From: Roseburia intestinalis L1-82
GTDB lineage: Bacteria; Bacillota; Clostridia; Lachnospirales; Lachnospiraceae
NCBI RefSeq assembly: GCF_900537995.1
Contig: NZ_LR027880.1
Span: 2,054,001 to 2,118,000, forward strand
Reading direction: 5' to 3'
Length of the DNA: 64,000 bases
Shown: positions 44,735-54,946 of the stretch, piece by piece
Position numbering within the stretch: the first letter of the stretch is position 1
Layout: every line of letters starts with the position of its first letter
The notes under the pieces: generated by a model
Seen by the model: only the letters and a program-made list of their open reading frames with translations
Database searches by the model: none
What the model was told of the DNA's origin: nothing
Made by a program: the position numbers and the translations under genes

Positions 44735-47623
44735 TTAATCATTTACACCATTTGATGTAGCATTAATATTCTCAGCCTGTCCGTTTAACAGAGAATCAGC
44801 ATCTTCAACTTTGAAATAGTATGCAAGGATCTTCTTTGAAACTTCTGCCGCATTGTGGGAAGTATATCCATTTGCAATACGCGTTGCAATTGATATTTCA
44901 GGATTATCGTACGGAGCATAACCGACAAACAAAGCGTGGTTTGGCCGTTTCAGATCCTCCTGTGCCGTACCTGTCTTGCCGGCTGCCTCGATTGGAAATC
45001 CATCGAATTCTTTTGTATTTTCAACCACCATGCGTATACCGGTATGAATGGCATCCCAGTCACTGTCACTTAAGACATCCACGGTATTGCGTATCTCCGG
45101 TTCGTATTGTTTTAATGTGTTTCCGTCAGAATCCGTTACTTTGTTTAAAAGTGTGTAATTATATACGGTACCACTGTTTGCAACGGCAGTAACATATCTG
45201 GCGAGCTGTATCGTGGAGTAGTTATTATTACTCTGACCAATGGCAGCCATGACAGGGAAACTATCTGCGACCTGCGGTTTGCTCTCTTCAATTTCTATGC
45301 CGGTTGTTTCATTCAGGCCATAAAGTGAAGCATATTTCTGAATTTTTTCAATACCGTTTTCTGCGGCATCATTATTGTAGCTCATTGCATAATTATTGGT
45401 ACTGAGACGGTAACCAACTTCATAGAAGAAGTAGTTACAGGAATCTCTAAGTGCTTCAGACACATTAATAAGACCATGTGATCCGTGGAAAGAACGATAA
45501 ATCCAGCATCTCGGTTCATTGCTTACGTTTTTGTACACTCCAAGATCCTGGATCTGCTCCGTCGTACTGATCACATGTTCTGCAAGACCTGCCGTCGCTG
45601 ATACCATTTTAAATGTAGAACCAGGTGCCGTCCGCTGCTGGGTTGCATAATTGTACAGAGGTCTTGCATTATTTTGCTGCAGGCTGTTGAAGTAATCGGA
45701 ATCGACGGTGTTTGCAAGCCTGTTACCGTCGTATCCAGGATAACTTACCAAAGCGAGAACTTCCCCTGTCTTTGTATCTGTGATCACACAGGAGCCCGCA
45801 CATGGATCTAAGGCAAGCTGTGCCGGTGTAATTTCAAGATTCTGGATCTTTTCCTTGATAAAGGAAGCCGGTGCAATTGTGCCGCCTGATAATCCTGCAA
45901 TATCATCCTCGTCAAATGCCAGAATATTCTGATCAAATAAGATCAGACAAAGCTGTCTTCCGGTAATTGCATCGGTCTGGATTAAATATTCATATATAAT
46001 TTTTGTAAAATCTGAATCTGTACTGATATCATTTAGAATATAATCACACAATGCATCATATATTTCAGTAGAATCTGAATATTTTTCACTTACGGAAAAC
46101 TTTGTAATGTCGATCCACCCTTTGGCAATTGCATGGTTTAAATACTCCTGCGGGCCAATCGCCCCATTCTGCCATTGAAGGTAAACCTCATCGGACGTAT
46201 CAATATTTTTCTTTAACAGGATATTGTTATCATGAAGCATATTTTTTATGATATAGGTAAAATAATCCTGATATTCCTCTGTCATCGATGCAAATGGTGT
46301 CGGTGCACTTCCGGTCAGTTCGGTGCGTATCTGTTCAATTACAGCATTTTGTCTGCTGGCAAAGATCTGCTGTACTTCCCGTTCCGTGGGGGATGCATTT
46401 TCTTCTGAAAAATGTGAAAAATCAATCACATTATTGTTAATCAGTGCAAAATAGACATCTGTGATCGGAATATTGATATCTGATCCAGGATTATCAATAT
46501 TGGAGTATACGATTCCGGCAATCTCCTGCTCTAAAAGCTTATATACTGCAATCTGAAGATCTTTGTCGATAGACAGATAGACATCATTTCCTGCCTGCGG
46601 TTCTTCGTGTTCAATGACTTTTACCGCTTTTCCAAGATAATCCACATAGAGCTTTTCATGACCTTTCTCACCTTTTAAATCGCTGTCCATATACTGTTCA
46701 ATACCAAGTTTACCGACTACGTCATTTAAAGTATAGGAATCATCTGTCTCTGAAAGTTTATTGTATTCGTCGGTGGATATTTTTCCGGTGTAACCGATAA
46801 TGGAAGAAAAATATTCACTATCGTTGTACTTTCGTATGGTATCCTCTAATACTTCAACCCCCTGCAATTCTGCAGCGTGTTCGCTGATATAGGCAACCGA
46901 TTCCTCGGAAACGTTCGTTGCGATCGTTGTTGCAATATATTTCTGATAGGCATTTTGTGCCATGGAAAAACGTACAACAGTAATCTTATATGCCATTGCA
47001 TCATCATATTCGGTTCCAATGGCATAACGGTTGCTGCCCGCCAGATATTGCATAACCTGTGCAGCGGTTGCTTCCGTCGGTTTAAAATCAAGTTTGTTGC
47101 GGGAAATGATGTCAGATTCATCTTCCTGCATACTTTCAAATGAAGCCTCTCCAAACACATCTGCCAGAAAACGTTTCCAGGTTGCGCCGGATTCTTCTAT
47201 ATTATAACTGTAATTGCCATTGTCATCCAGCAATATTTTAAAATCGTTGACAATGGAGTCTCCATTTTCTTCAAGTGCGGTTACGACCTGTGCAATTTCT
47301 GCATTGATCGCTGCATTTTTTGCTTTCGTAGAACTGTAAGTACCATTATCCTCGATCGTAATGGAATATGCCAGTTCATTGTAGGCGAGCAGGTTGCCAT
47401 TGCGGTCATAAATATTTCCGCGTGTACTGTTTAAGGTGCGTTCCTTGACGATTTTGAACGTATAATTGTCCTGATATTCTTTTCCATTTACAATCTGAAG
47501 AGAAAAAATACGCCACAGAAGAATGGAAAACAGCAGAATCATCACAACTGTTGCTACAACCAGCCGCGATTTAAAAAACATACGGCATGCTTCTTTTATA
47601 TTATCAAACAAATTTGCTTGCAC
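44735..47623 (-). CDS. mrdA: Penicillin-binding protein 2 (elongation transpeptidase) with large insert
   Basis: A 962-residue class B PBP. One N-terminal transmembrane helix (LVVATVVMILLFSILLWRIF), the pedestal/dimerisation domain (TRGNIYDRNGNLLAYN) and the transpeptidase domain with STFK (in APGSTFKMVSA, about residue 669), SCN and KTGTAQ. Between VYLSIDKDLQIAVYKLLEQE and GSCVITDTKTGEVLALVSYP, which are adjacent in ordinary PBPs, lie about 220 extra residues (roughly 375-600), acidic and mostly helical in appearance. Catalytic motifs are intact. It overlaps mreD by 20 nt and forms the elongasome with MreBCD and RodA. Confidence 0.9.
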   Translation of the reverse strand: MQANLFDNIKEACRMFFKSRLVVATVVMILLFSILLWRIFSLQIVNGKEYQDNYTFKIVKERTLNSTRGNIYDRNGNLLAYNELAYSITIEDNGTYSSTKAKNAAINAEIAQVVTALEENGDSIVNDFKILLDDNGNYSYNIEESGATWKRFLADVFGEASFESMQEDESDIISRNKLDFKPTEATAAQVMQYLAGSNRYAIGTEYDDAMAYKITVVRFSMAQNAYQKYIATTIATNVSEESVAYISEHAAELQGVEVLEDTIRKYNDSEYFSSIIGYTGKISTDEYNKLSETDDSYTLNDVVGKLGIEQYMDSDLKGEKGHEKLYVDYLGKAVKVIEHEEPQAGNDVYLSIDKDLQIAVYKLLEQEIAGIVYSNIDNPGSDINIPITDVYFALINNNVIDFSHFSEENASPTEREVQQIFASRQNAVIEQIRTELTGSAPTPFASMTEEYQDYFTYIIKNMLHDNNILLKKNIDTSDEVYLQWQNGAIGPQEYLNHAIAKGWIDITKFSVSEKYSDSTEIYDALCDYILNDISTDSDFTKIIYEYLIQTDAITGRQLCLILFDQNILAFDEDDIAGLSGGTIAPASFIKEKIQNLEITPAQLALDPCAGSCVITDTKTGEVLALVSYPGYDGNRLANTVDSDYFNSLQQNNARPLYNYATQQRTAPGSTFKMVSATAGLAEHVISTTEQIQDLGVYKNVSNEPRCWIYRSFHGSHGLINVSEALRDSCNYFFYEVGYRLSTNNYAMSYNNDAAENGIEKIQKYASLYGLNETTGIEIEESKPQVADSFPVMAAIGQSNNNYSTIQLARYVTAVANSGTVYNYTLLNKVTDSDGNTLKQYEPEIRNTVDVLSDSDWDAIHTGIRMVVENTKEFDGFPIEAAGKTGTAQEDLKRPNHALFVGYAPYDNPEISIATRIANGYTSHNAAEVSKKILAYYFKVEDADSLLNGQAENINATSNGVND

Positions 47624-48122
47624 TCCTTTTCTCGATTGCTTCCAGTTTCTGGTTTATCTTTAAAATTATGAAATACAAAAAAATTGTTATAACCATGGTA
47701 TAAACCAACTCTGGTATCATTAATTGTAAAAAATAGTAGTTAAAGTCGTATCTGTTTCGAAAAAGAAACATGATAAAATAAATCAGAAGGTTGCAGCTTA
47801 AATCACTGCCTGCAATCAGGACAAGCGGCAGTTTAATATCTTCCGGATAAAAAAGTTTACGGAACATTCCATTGATATAACCGATATACATATATAAAAG
47901 GCTGTAAAATCCAAGAACACCTCCACCGAAAATATCTAAGAGCAGTCCGCAGAAAAAACCGATAAAAAGCCCTTCTTTGCGTCCACGCATAAAACCAAAG
48001 GACGATGTTACGATAATCAGAAGGTTTGGTGATATGGATGCAAAGGAAAGTGTGTCAAAAAATGTCGTTTGCAACAGATAGCAGACGCCAATAATAATAA
48101 ATACGGTAATCTTTCTTCTCAT
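47604..48122 (-). CDS. mreD: Rod shape-determining protein MreD
   Basis: A 172-residue hydrophobic protein with about five transmembrane segments and the motif RGRKEGLFIGFFCGLLLDIFGGGVLG, typical of MreD. It lies between mreC and mrdA in the standard order. Sequence conservation in this family is low, so the call leans on context. Confidence 0.88.
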   Translation of the reverse strand: MRRKITVFIIIGVCYLLQTTFFDTLSFASISPNLLIIVTSSFGFMRGRKEGLFIGFFCGLLLDIFGGGVLGFYSLLYMYIGYINGMFRKLFYPEDIKLPLVLIAGSDLSCNLLIYFIMFLFRNRYDFNYYFLQLMIPELVYTMVITIFLYFIILKINQKLEAIEKRSASKFV

Positions 48123-48137
48123 AAATAACCTCTATTT

Positions 48138-48995
48138 CTAAGATTCTGCTGTCTGTTTCTTATTTAAAATGACAAGAACTTCTTCGATATGCTCAAAATC
48201 GACTGCCGGTGTAATGGTACCCGACTTTGTAAGATTATTAGAATCCATGGTAAGTGTACTGATATAACCGATCAGAATTCCCTGCTGATAGCGGTTTGAT
48301 ACATAAGAAGTAACGACGGGATCACCGATGGCAACTTTATTGTCCTTATCATTGAGATTTGAAAATTCAATGACCATATTTTCATTCATATTCTGTAAAC
48401 TGCCATTTACGATCAGGTTATCCGATGTGGTTGTAACCATACCACTGACTTTTATGGTATCATTTATGATAGCAGAAACTTTTGCATAGTTTGGTCCTAC
48501 GTCTGTGACAATTCCTACAAGACCACTTCCCGCGATCACGTTCATGTCCACTTCGATTCCATCGTTAGATCCCTTGTCAATCGTAAAATTCGTAAACCAG
48601 TTGCCGCCGTCTTTCCCGATAACATTTGCTGCAACTTTATCGTAACTTGGATATTTCTGATCCAGTTTTAAAAGTTCTCTTAAATTGTCAAGCTCGTACT
48701 GCTCTAATTTAATGGTATTTAATTCCGTGGTCAGATCATCCACCTGACGTTTCAGGTCTTCATTTTCTGCCATAACATCATTTAATTTTTTTAGATTGTC
48801 TGCTTTTTCACCAATCCAGCTGCCAACAGAATTAATGCCGCGCTGCATTGGGATAAATACATATCCGGCGACAGTATTTAATGGTCCGCCGGATATGCCG
48901 AGTGTAAAACTGAGTAATATTGCCACAATACATACACCGCTTAAGATAAGCAATATATATTTTGTGGGAAGAACAAATTTTGGTTTTCGTTTCAT
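48138..48995 (-). CDS. mreC: Rod shape-determining protein MreC
   Basis: A 285-residue protein: N-terminal transmembrane helix (YILLILSGVCIVAILLSF), a coiled coil (NDVMAENEDLKRQVDDLTTELN) and the double beta-barrel domain with VIGKDGGNWFTNFTIDKGSNDGI. It links MreB inside to PBP2 outside. Eight bases separate it from mreB. Confidence 0.93.
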   Translation of the reverse strand: MKRKPKFVLPTKYILLILSGVCIVAILLSFTLGISGGPLNTVAGYVFIPMQRGINSVGSWIGEKADNLKKLNDVMAENEDLKRQVDDLTTELNTIKLEQYELDNLRELLKLDQKYPSYDKVAANVIGKDGGNWFTNFTIDKGSNDGIEVDMNVIAGSGLVGIVTDVGPNYAKVSAIINDTIKVSGMVTTTSDNLIVNGSLQNMNENMVIEFSNLNDKDNKVAIGDPVVTSYVSNRYQQGILIGYISTLTMDSNNLTKSGTITPAVDFEHIEEVLVILNKKQTAES

Positions 48996-49003
48996 ACTTT
49001 CCC

Positions 49004-50020
49004 CTAAATCAAGATCTTACTTTTCATGCTGAAGGCAAGATGTTTGTATTTGCTGTCGGAAACAATTTTTACAAGACCACGCACAACGCACTCTTCCGGT
49101 TCTTCACAGGTATTGATATCAATTCCTGTGATATCTGCAAACAATTTATCCAGATCATGAATCTGGGAACTTCCGCCTGTGATATAGATTCCGGAATGGA
49201 TAATATCTTTTGCAAGTTCCGGTGGTGTTTTCTCTAAGATCATTTTGATGGAATTGCAGATACTTTCGAGATTATCTTTGATTGCTTCATAGACAACTCC
49301 GCCTGACATTTCCATTTCGATCGGAAGTCCGCTTACAACATCTCTGCCGACAACGATCATCGTATCTTCATTGCCCGGGATACCGGAACCCAAACGTTCT
49401 TTCATACTCTGTGCCGTTTTCTGCCCGATCACCAGATTATAATTTCGTTTTACATAAGTAATGATGGATTCATCAATCTTATTGCCGCCAAAATGGAGAA
49501 GATCACTAAGTACAAGTCCTCCAAGTGAAATAACAGAAATCTCGGTCGTATCTGCACCGATATCTACAACCATGATACCGGTCGGTTCATTGACGTCTAA
49601 TCCCAATCCCACAGCATCTGCGATTGGTTTTTCACATAAAAGAACACTCTTTGGCTTCATCTTGCTCTTATAGAACATGTCAAAAAACGCTTTTTTCTCT
49701 ACTTCTGTGATACTTGTCGGTACTGCCACAATAAATTCTGCCCCCTTTAAGCTTCCCTTGACATGTGTTTCTAAGAAAAGCTGTATCATGGACTGAAGAT
49801 TGTTGAAATCTGCGATGACACCTGTTGTAACAGGGAATGTCACATGGATAGACTCCGGGGCCTTTTCATACATTGCGTATGCCGAGTTACCATAAGCATA
49901 GATCTCATCTTTATTTTTTAATGCGATCGTGTTTTTCTCATTTAAGATTTTGTTGGAAGACTTGCAGTAAATTTTCATATTGCATGTTCCAAGATCAATA
50001 CCGTATACGTTGTTTGTCAT
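49004..50020 (-). CDS. mreB: Rod shape-determining actin homologue MreB
   Basis: A 338-residue actin-fold protein with the phosphate 1 motif YGIDLGTCNMKIYCK, phosphate 2 IMVVDIGADTTEISVISLGG and the adenosine motif HSGIYITGGSSQI. It polymerises under the membrane to guide wall synthesis. The first gene of the shape operon. Confidence 0.93.
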   Translation of the reverse strand: MTNNVYGIDLGTCNMKIYCKSSNKILNEKNTIALKNKDEIYAYGNSAYAMYEKAPESIHVTFPVTTGVIADFNNLQSMIQLFLETHVKGSLKGAEFIVAVPTSITEVEKKAFFDMFYKSKMKPKSVLLCEKPIADAVGLGLDVNEPTGIMVVDIGADTTEISVISLGGLVLSDLLHFGGNKIDESIITYVKRNYNLVIGQKTAQSMKERLGSGIPGNEDTMIVVGRDVVSGLPIEMEMSGGVVYEAIKDNLESICNSIKMILEKTPPELAKDIIHSGIYITGGSSQIHDLDKLFADITGIDINTCEEPEECVVRGLVKIVSDSKYKHLAFSMKSKILI

Positions 50021-50044
50021 TGTTCTCTCCCTTTGGAACGCGGT

Positions 50045-50740
50045 TTAAACCACGATCCTGTTATTTTCTCTGTAACTAAAGTAAGAATGATCTCCGATAA
50101 TAACATGGTCGGAAAGCGGAATGCCCATCAACTGTCCGCAGTTTAAAATCCGTTTTGTAACGACATCATCTGCATGGGATGGTTCCGGTATACCGCTCGG
50201 ATGATTATGGACTAAGATAAGATGTGCTGCATGACAGTTGATTGCTGTTTCAAAAACCTCACGCGGCGAAACAATCGTCTCGTTTGCACTGCCGACAGAA
50301 AGCAGTTTATCACCTTTCATGTGGCATTTGTTGTCGAACATACAGACGATCAGATGTTCTTTGTTCTCGTGGCGCAGATGCTCCATATAGTAATCTGCGA
50401 TGGTTCTCGGATTAGTCATGCATACGTTTGGTGCTGATTTTGTCTGTGCAATCCGCTTTGATAATTCCGCAATACATTTTAACTGGATTGCCTTTATGGG
50501 ACCAATTCCACGTATTTTCTGCATCTTTTCAAACGGAATGTCATAGAGGTTTAATAAATTGCGATGACCGTCATTTAACAGATTCTGCGCAACTTCCACA
50601 GACTTCAGACCGCTTGTCCCTGAACGGATAATCACTGCTAACAGCTCTGCATCACTTAAGTATTCCGGGCCATATGTAAGAAACTTTTCATATGGTTTTT
50701 CCGAATCCGGCAATTCTTTTACCGTAGTAATTTTGTTCAT
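50045..50740 (-). CDS. radC: RadC-like JAMM protein
   Basis: A 231-residue protein with a UPF0758 helix-hairpin-helix N-terminal domain (KIRGIGPIKAIQLKC) and a JAMM metalloprotease fold (ILVHNHPSGIPEPSHADD, HxH plus Asp). RadC does not have a proven DNA repair role despite its name. Its place directly before mreB is common in Firmicutes. Confidence 0.92.
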   Translation of the reverse strand: MNKITTVKELPDSEKPYEKFLTYGPEYLSDAELLAVIIRSGTSGLKSVEVAQNLLNDGHRNLLNLYDIPFEKMQKIRGIGPIKAIQLKCIAELSKRIAQTKSAPNVCMTNPRTIADYYMEHLRHENKEHLIVCMFDNKCHMKGDKLLSVGSANETIVSPREVFETAINCHAAHLILVHNHPSGIPEPSHADDVVTKRILNCGQLMGIPLSDHVIIGDHSYFSYRENNRIVV

Positions 50741-50794
50741 AAATGCTTCCTCTCTGCTCTCCCGGGAAGCATACATAAATCACATTATATTCTA

Positions 50795-52090
50795 TCATAA
50801 CAAGTCAAGGTCGACAAGTTTTCGTTCCTTAAGTTTTTGTAAAGATTTCAGAATGCCCAGTTTTGCGTGATACCAGGTCAGTCCGCCCTGGAAATAAACG
50901 GCATATGGAGGCTTGATCGGACCGTCTGCACTCAGCTCAATGGATGATCCCTGTACAAAAGCACCTGCCGCCATGATGACATCGCTGTCATAGCCCGGCA
51001 TTGCCCACGGTTCCGGCGTTACATAGCTGTCGACCGGTGCCGCCGCCTGAATTCCCTCACAGAATGCAATCAGTGCATCCGGATTGTGGAATGCGACCGC
51101 CTGAATGATATCGTGACGGCTCTCACTTCCGTTCGGAACAACCTCAAATCCAAGTTTTTCGTAAATATTTGCCGCGAAGATCGCACCCTTTAATGCGCCG
51201 CTCACCACGGTCGGTGCAAGGAAAAATCCCTGATAAAAAGACTGGATGACACCTAAGGATGCACCGACTTCTTTTCCGAGTCCCGGAGAGGTCAGACGGT
51301 AAGCAGCATTTTCGACACATTCTTTTTTCCCGACGATATATCCGCCAATCGGCGCAAGTCCGCCGCCCGGGTTTTTAATCAGAGAACCAACGATCATGTC
51401 CGCTCCGACTTCAAGCGGTTCCTGCTCTTCAACAAATTCACCGTAACAGTTATCTACCATACAGATGACATCCGGTTTGATGCCTTTGATGTAGGAGATC
51501 AGCTCTCCAATACGTGCCACGGACAGGGTTGGTCTGGTTGCATACCCTTTGGAGCGCTGGATCGTCACGAGTTTTGTCCGCTCATTGATCGCCTCTTTGA
51601 TATGTTCAAAATCAAAACTTCCGTCCGGCAGAAGATCCACCTGACGGTAAGACACGCCGTATTCTGCCAGAGATCCCTTTGACGGACGGATGCCGATCAC
51701 TTCCTCTAAGGTGTCATATGGTTTTCCGACCGGGGATAAAAGTTCATCTCCCGGACGAAGGTTTGACATTAAAGCAAGTGCTAAAGCGTGTGTGCCGCAG
51801 GTAATCTGCGGACGTACTAAAGCATCTTCTCCTTTAAAGCAGGATGCATATACTTTTTCTAATGTGTCACGTCCGAGGTCGTTGTAGCCGTATCCTGATG
51901 ACATATTAAAGCACTCTGCACTCACACGGTTGTCCTGCATCGCTTTGATGACTTTTAACTGGTTGTATTCTGCCGTAGCATCGATCGCTGCAAAACGTTC
52001 TTTTAAGGAATCTTCGATTTTTTCTCCAAATTCATATACTTCTCTTGAAATACCAAGGGCTTCGTATTGTTCTTCCATCCACTTATTCAT
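50795..52090 (-). CDS. Methionine gamma-lyase-family PLP protein (aluminium-resistance type)
   Basis: A 431-residue fold-type I PLP protein of the YnbB group: SSGYGYNDLGRDTLEKVYA, PQITCGTHALALAL and the PLP lysine in GSLIKNPGGGLAPIGGY. Annotations of the group vary between cystathionine beta-lyase-like and aluminium resistance protein; the reaction is not proven. It overlaps the end of miaA by 8 nt, so the two are in one transcript. Confidence 0.88.
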   Translation of the reverse strand: MNKWMEEQYEALGISREVYEFGEKIEDSLKERFAAIDATAEYNQLKVIKAMQDNRVSAECFNMSSGYGYNDLGRDTLEKVYASCFKGEDALVRPQITCGTHALALALMSNLRPGDELLSPVGKPYDTLEEVIGIRPSKGSLAEYGVSYRQVDLLPDGSFDFEHIKEAINERTKLVTIQRSKGYATRPTLSVARIGELISYIKGIKPDVICMVDNCYGEFVEEQEPLEVGADMIVGSLIKNPGGGLAPIGGYIVGKKECVENAAYRLTSPGLGKEVGASLGVIQSFYQGFFLAPTVVSGALKGAIFAANIYEKLGFEVVPNGSESRHDIIQAVAFHNPDALIAFCEGIQAAAPVDSYVTPEPWAMPGYDSDVIMAAGAFVQGSSIELSADGPIKPPYAVYFQGGLTWYHAKLGILKSLQKLKERKLVDLDLL

Positions 52091-53048
52091 GACTGATTAT
52101 TTCCTTTTCTTCTAAAATTGATATCATATCTGTTAAAATCGCTGCATCATCATAGCCAAATGCCTGCTTGTCGAGCCAGATCACATCCCGCTCTCTCTTA
52201 AACCATGTCAACTGGCGTTTTGCAAAGTGGCGCGTCTCACGCTTGATGATATAGACAGCTTCCTCTAAGGTACACCCGCCGTCTAAATATGCAAGGATCT
52301 CCTTGTAGCCGAGCCCCTGCATGGAAACCATCTCCCGGCTGCAGCCCTTGGATTTTAATTTTTTTACTTCCTCCACAAGTCCGGCTTCTATCATTGCATC
52401 CACGCGTCTGTCAATGCGTTCGTACAATTTTGCACGCTCATCCGTGAGTACAAAATAGGCAAAATTGTATGGAGACTGTTTTTGTCGTTCCGTTTCGTTG
52501 TGCTCAGATATTTTTTTGCCGGACAACTGATAAAATTCTAACGCCCTTATCACACGTTTGATATTATTGGCATGGATCGCTTCGGCGGAAGCCGGATCCA
52601 CTTCGCGCAGTATTCCGTGCAGATATTCTGCGCCATGTTCTCTGGCAAGATCCTCTAACTGCCTGCGGTAAGTCTCATCACACTGCTGCTCTGTAAAATC
52701 AATATCATACAAAAGTGCCTGAATGTAAAATCCGGTGCCCCCGGCTATGATCGGGATTTTTCCATCCGCATAGATTTCTTTTAAATATTCTTTTGCCATC
52801 GTGACAAAACGCACAACGTGAAATTCTTCGTCCGGCTCTAGCTCATCGATCATATAATGCGTAACACCCTGCATCTCCTCCGGTGTGATCTTGGCAGAAC
52901 CGATATCCATATGGCGGTAGACCTGCATAGAATCCGCAGAGATCACCGCTCCATTTATTTTTTTTGCCAGTTCCACCGAGAGGGCACTTTTCCCCACCGC
53001 GGTCGGACCGGTCAGAATAATCATTGGTTTTTGCTGCATATCAGACAA
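52083..53048 (-). CDS. miaA: tRNA dimethylallyltransferase MiaA
   Basis: A 321-residue protein: ILTGPTAVGKSALSVELAK (P-loop), SADSMQVYRHMDIGSAK and the target-recognition region YFVLTDERAKLYERIDRRVDAMIEAGLVEEV. It adds an isopentenyl group to A37 of tRNAs reading UNN codons. Its start overlaps the 3' end of mutL by 8 nt. Expression may be affected by the IS110-type insertion in mutL, which lies 460 nt upstream in the transcript. Confidence 0.95.
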   Translation of the reverse strand: MSDMQQKPMIILTGPTAVGKSALSVELAKKINGAVISADSMQVYRHMDIGSAKITPEEMQGVTHYMIDELEPDEEFHVVRFVTMAKEYLKEIYADGKIPIIAGGTGFYIQALLYDIDFTEQQCDETYRRQLEDLAREHGAEYLHGILREVDPASAEAIHANNIKRVIRALEFYQLSGKKISEHNETERQKQSPYNFAYFVLTDERAKLYERIDRRVDAMIEAGLVEEVKKLKSKGCSREMVSMQGLGYKEILAYLDGGCTLEEAVYIIKRETRHFAKRQLTWFKRERDVIWLDKQAFGYDDAAILTDMISILEEKEIISHE

Positions 53049-53511
53049 TCCTTTTAAATTTCTTTTCTATTTCATATTTGGTCATGGAAATGATCGTCGG
53101 GCGTCCGTGCGGGCAGTTGTACGGATTTTCAAGTTCCAGCAGTTCATCGATCAGCCGTTCTGCCTCCGGCCTGCTGATGTGCTGGTTTCCCTTGATAGCT
53201 GCCTTACAGGACATCGACGCAACTTTTTCCATAATGGCATTTGGTGAATCATTTTCATTTATATTTGCAAAATCATCTAACATTTCAAGAAACATTGTTT
53301 TTGTGTCAATCCCGGTAAAATCAGCCGGAATAGCAGTCACTGCATATTCCTTTCCGCCGAACGGTTCGATTTCATAGCCGAACGCATCGATCTGCTCCCT
53401 GTATTTTTCAAGCATCTCGATCTCTTCAATGCTGAGTGTCAGGATGATCGGCGGACTGAGCGTCTGTGATGAAAATGTTTTTTCACGCACTTTTTTCATC
53501 GTTTTCTTGTA
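53041..53511 (-). pseudogene. mutL: mutL, C-terminal part (cut off by IS110-family insertion)
   Basis: The last 156 codons of mutL. It includes the CPHGRPT motif (in YNCPHGRPTIISMTK) and the dimerisation region. An ATG at 53499 gives 152 residues, but there is no ribosome binding site before it, and upstream lies the transposon end with TAA in frame, so it is probably not made. Together with 55072-56673 it rebuilds an uninterrupted protein. Confidence 0.93.
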
Positions 53512-53535
53512 TGATAATTAGGAAGTTAATTATCA
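53512..53535 (+). repeat. Hairpin at the extreme left end of the IS110-family element
   Basis: TGATAATTA and TAATTATCA form a 9-bp perfect stem around GGAAGT, starting on the first base after the core dinucleotide. It could mark the end for the recombinase or fold in the RNA. Confidence 0.7.
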
Positions 53536-53569
53536 CATATTTCCTTTCTTTTAATATCGTGGTTCAATA

Positions 53570-53655
53570 CAATTCAGATACTATGGACTTTTGATTTGTT
53601 TTCTGTAGCTTGACTACTCAACTGGAGTGTATTGCCACTACATTTATCTGAATTG
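53570..53655 (+). ncRNA. Candidate bridge RNA stem-loop in the IS110 left end
   Basis: CAATTCAGATA (53570-53580) and TATCTGAATTG (53645-53655) are a perfect 11-bp inverted repeat closing a 64-nt loop. The loop holds two stretches resembling the DNA at the two junctions: GTTTTCTGTAGCT (53598-53610; the empty mutL site reads GTTTTCTTGTAGCT) and GACTTTTGAT (53586-53595; the element's right end reads GACTTTTCAT). The matches are short and AT-rich, so they may be accidental. Exact RNA ends are unknown. Confidence 0.4.
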
Positions 53656-53776
53656 TTTATTAGCTGGATGTTGCCGGAGTGTTTTTCACTCAGAGTACTT
53701 ATTTCTATCAAGTCTACGATGATAATCGTTGGTGGACATCATGGTATCAGACTTTAGGAAAGGGAGGTACAACCTC

Positions 53777-54946
53777 ATGAAAATTTACGTAGGCATTGAT
53801 ATTGCCAAACTTAATCATTTCGCCGCTGCGATTTCTTCCGACGGTGAAATAATCATTGAGCCGTTCAAATTCACAAATGACGCTGATGGCTTCCAACTGC
53901 TGGTCTCTAAACTCGAATCATTCGATAAGAACAGCCTCATCATCGGTCTTGAGTCAACGGCACACTACGGTGACAACCTTGTTCGATACCTTGTTACTGA
54001 GCTTTACCAAGTGTGTGTGTTGAACCCCATCAAAACCTGTCAAATGCGAAAAAATAACGTTCGCAAAACTAAGACAGATAAGGTCGACACTTACGTGATT
54101 GCTAAAACTCTTATGATGCAGGACAACCTCAGATTCGTCAGCTTCTTCGATCTCGATATGATGGATCTTAAGGCATTGGGACGTTTCCGTCAGAAAACCA
54201 TAAAGCAACGTACCCGATTGAAAATTCAACTGACAACCTATGTTGATCAGGTCTTTCCGGAGATTCAATACTTTTTCAAATCCGGTCTGCATCAACACGC
54301 TGTCTATGCTTTATTAAAAGAAACACCTTCTCCAAAAGAGATTGCTTCCATGCATATGACTCATCTGGCAAATCTGCTCAAAGTGAACTCACACGGACAC
54401 TTTACCAAAGAACAGGCCAAAGAATTAAGAGTTCTCGCACAGAAGTCTGTCGGTGCTAACGACAGCGCTATATCTATTCAGATAACTCAAACCATTCAAC
54501 AAATCGAGTTACTGGATAGCCAATTAGAAAAGATTGAAGCTGAGATGACGGATATCATGAAATTCAACGATTCTGTCATCATGACCATTCCTGGTATCGG
54601 TTATATCAATGGTGGAATGATTCTTGGTGAAATAGGTGATATTCACCGTTTCTCCAATCCTAACAAGCTGCTTGCTTTTGCCGGTTTGGATCCTTCTGTT
54701 TATCAGTCTGGTAACTTTCAGGCTAAGACAACAAGGATGTCCAAACGTGGCTCTCGTGTTTTACGATATGCCCTTGTAAATGCAGCTTGGAACGTTGTCA
54801 GAAACAACGCAACCTTCAAGGCTTATTATGATGCCAAGAGGGCTGAAGGCCGGTCTCACTACAATGCACTTGGGCACTGTGCCGGCAAGCTTGTCAGAGT
54901 CATCTGGAAGATGCTCACTGGCGAAGTAGAATTCAACCTCGAATAA
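53777..54946 (+). CDS. IS110-family transposase (DEDD recombinase)
   Basis: A 389-residue protein. The N-terminal RuvC-like domain carries Asp in [12 protein letters not shown], Glu in [15 protein letters not shown] and two Asp in [12 protein letters not shown]. The C-terminal Transposase_20 domain has [27 protein letters not shown] and a Ser in [14 protein letters not shown], matching the nucleophile serine of IS110 enzymes. GGGAGG nine bases before ATG 53777 sets the start. Its codon use and lack of frame damage suggest a recent, possibly active copy. Confidence 0.93.
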   Translation: MKIYVGIDIAKLNHFAAAISSDGEIIIEPFKFTNDADGFQLLVSKLESFDKNSLIIGLESTAHYGDNLVRYLVTELYQVCVLNPIKTCQMRKNNVRKTKTDKVDTYVIAKTLMMQDNLRFVSFFDLDMMDLKALGRFRQKTIKQRTRLKIQLTTYVDQVFPEIQYFFKSGLHQHAVYALLKETPSPKEIASMHMTHLANLLKVNSHGHFTKEQAKELRVLAQKSVGANDSAISIQITQTIQQIELLDSQLEKIEAEMTDIMKFNDSVIMTIPGIGYINGGMILGEIGDIHRFSNPNKLLAFAGLDPSVYQSGNFQAKTTRMSKRGSRVLRYALVNAAWNVVRNNATFKAYYDAKRAEGRSHYNALGHCAGKLVRVIWKMLTGEVEFNLE

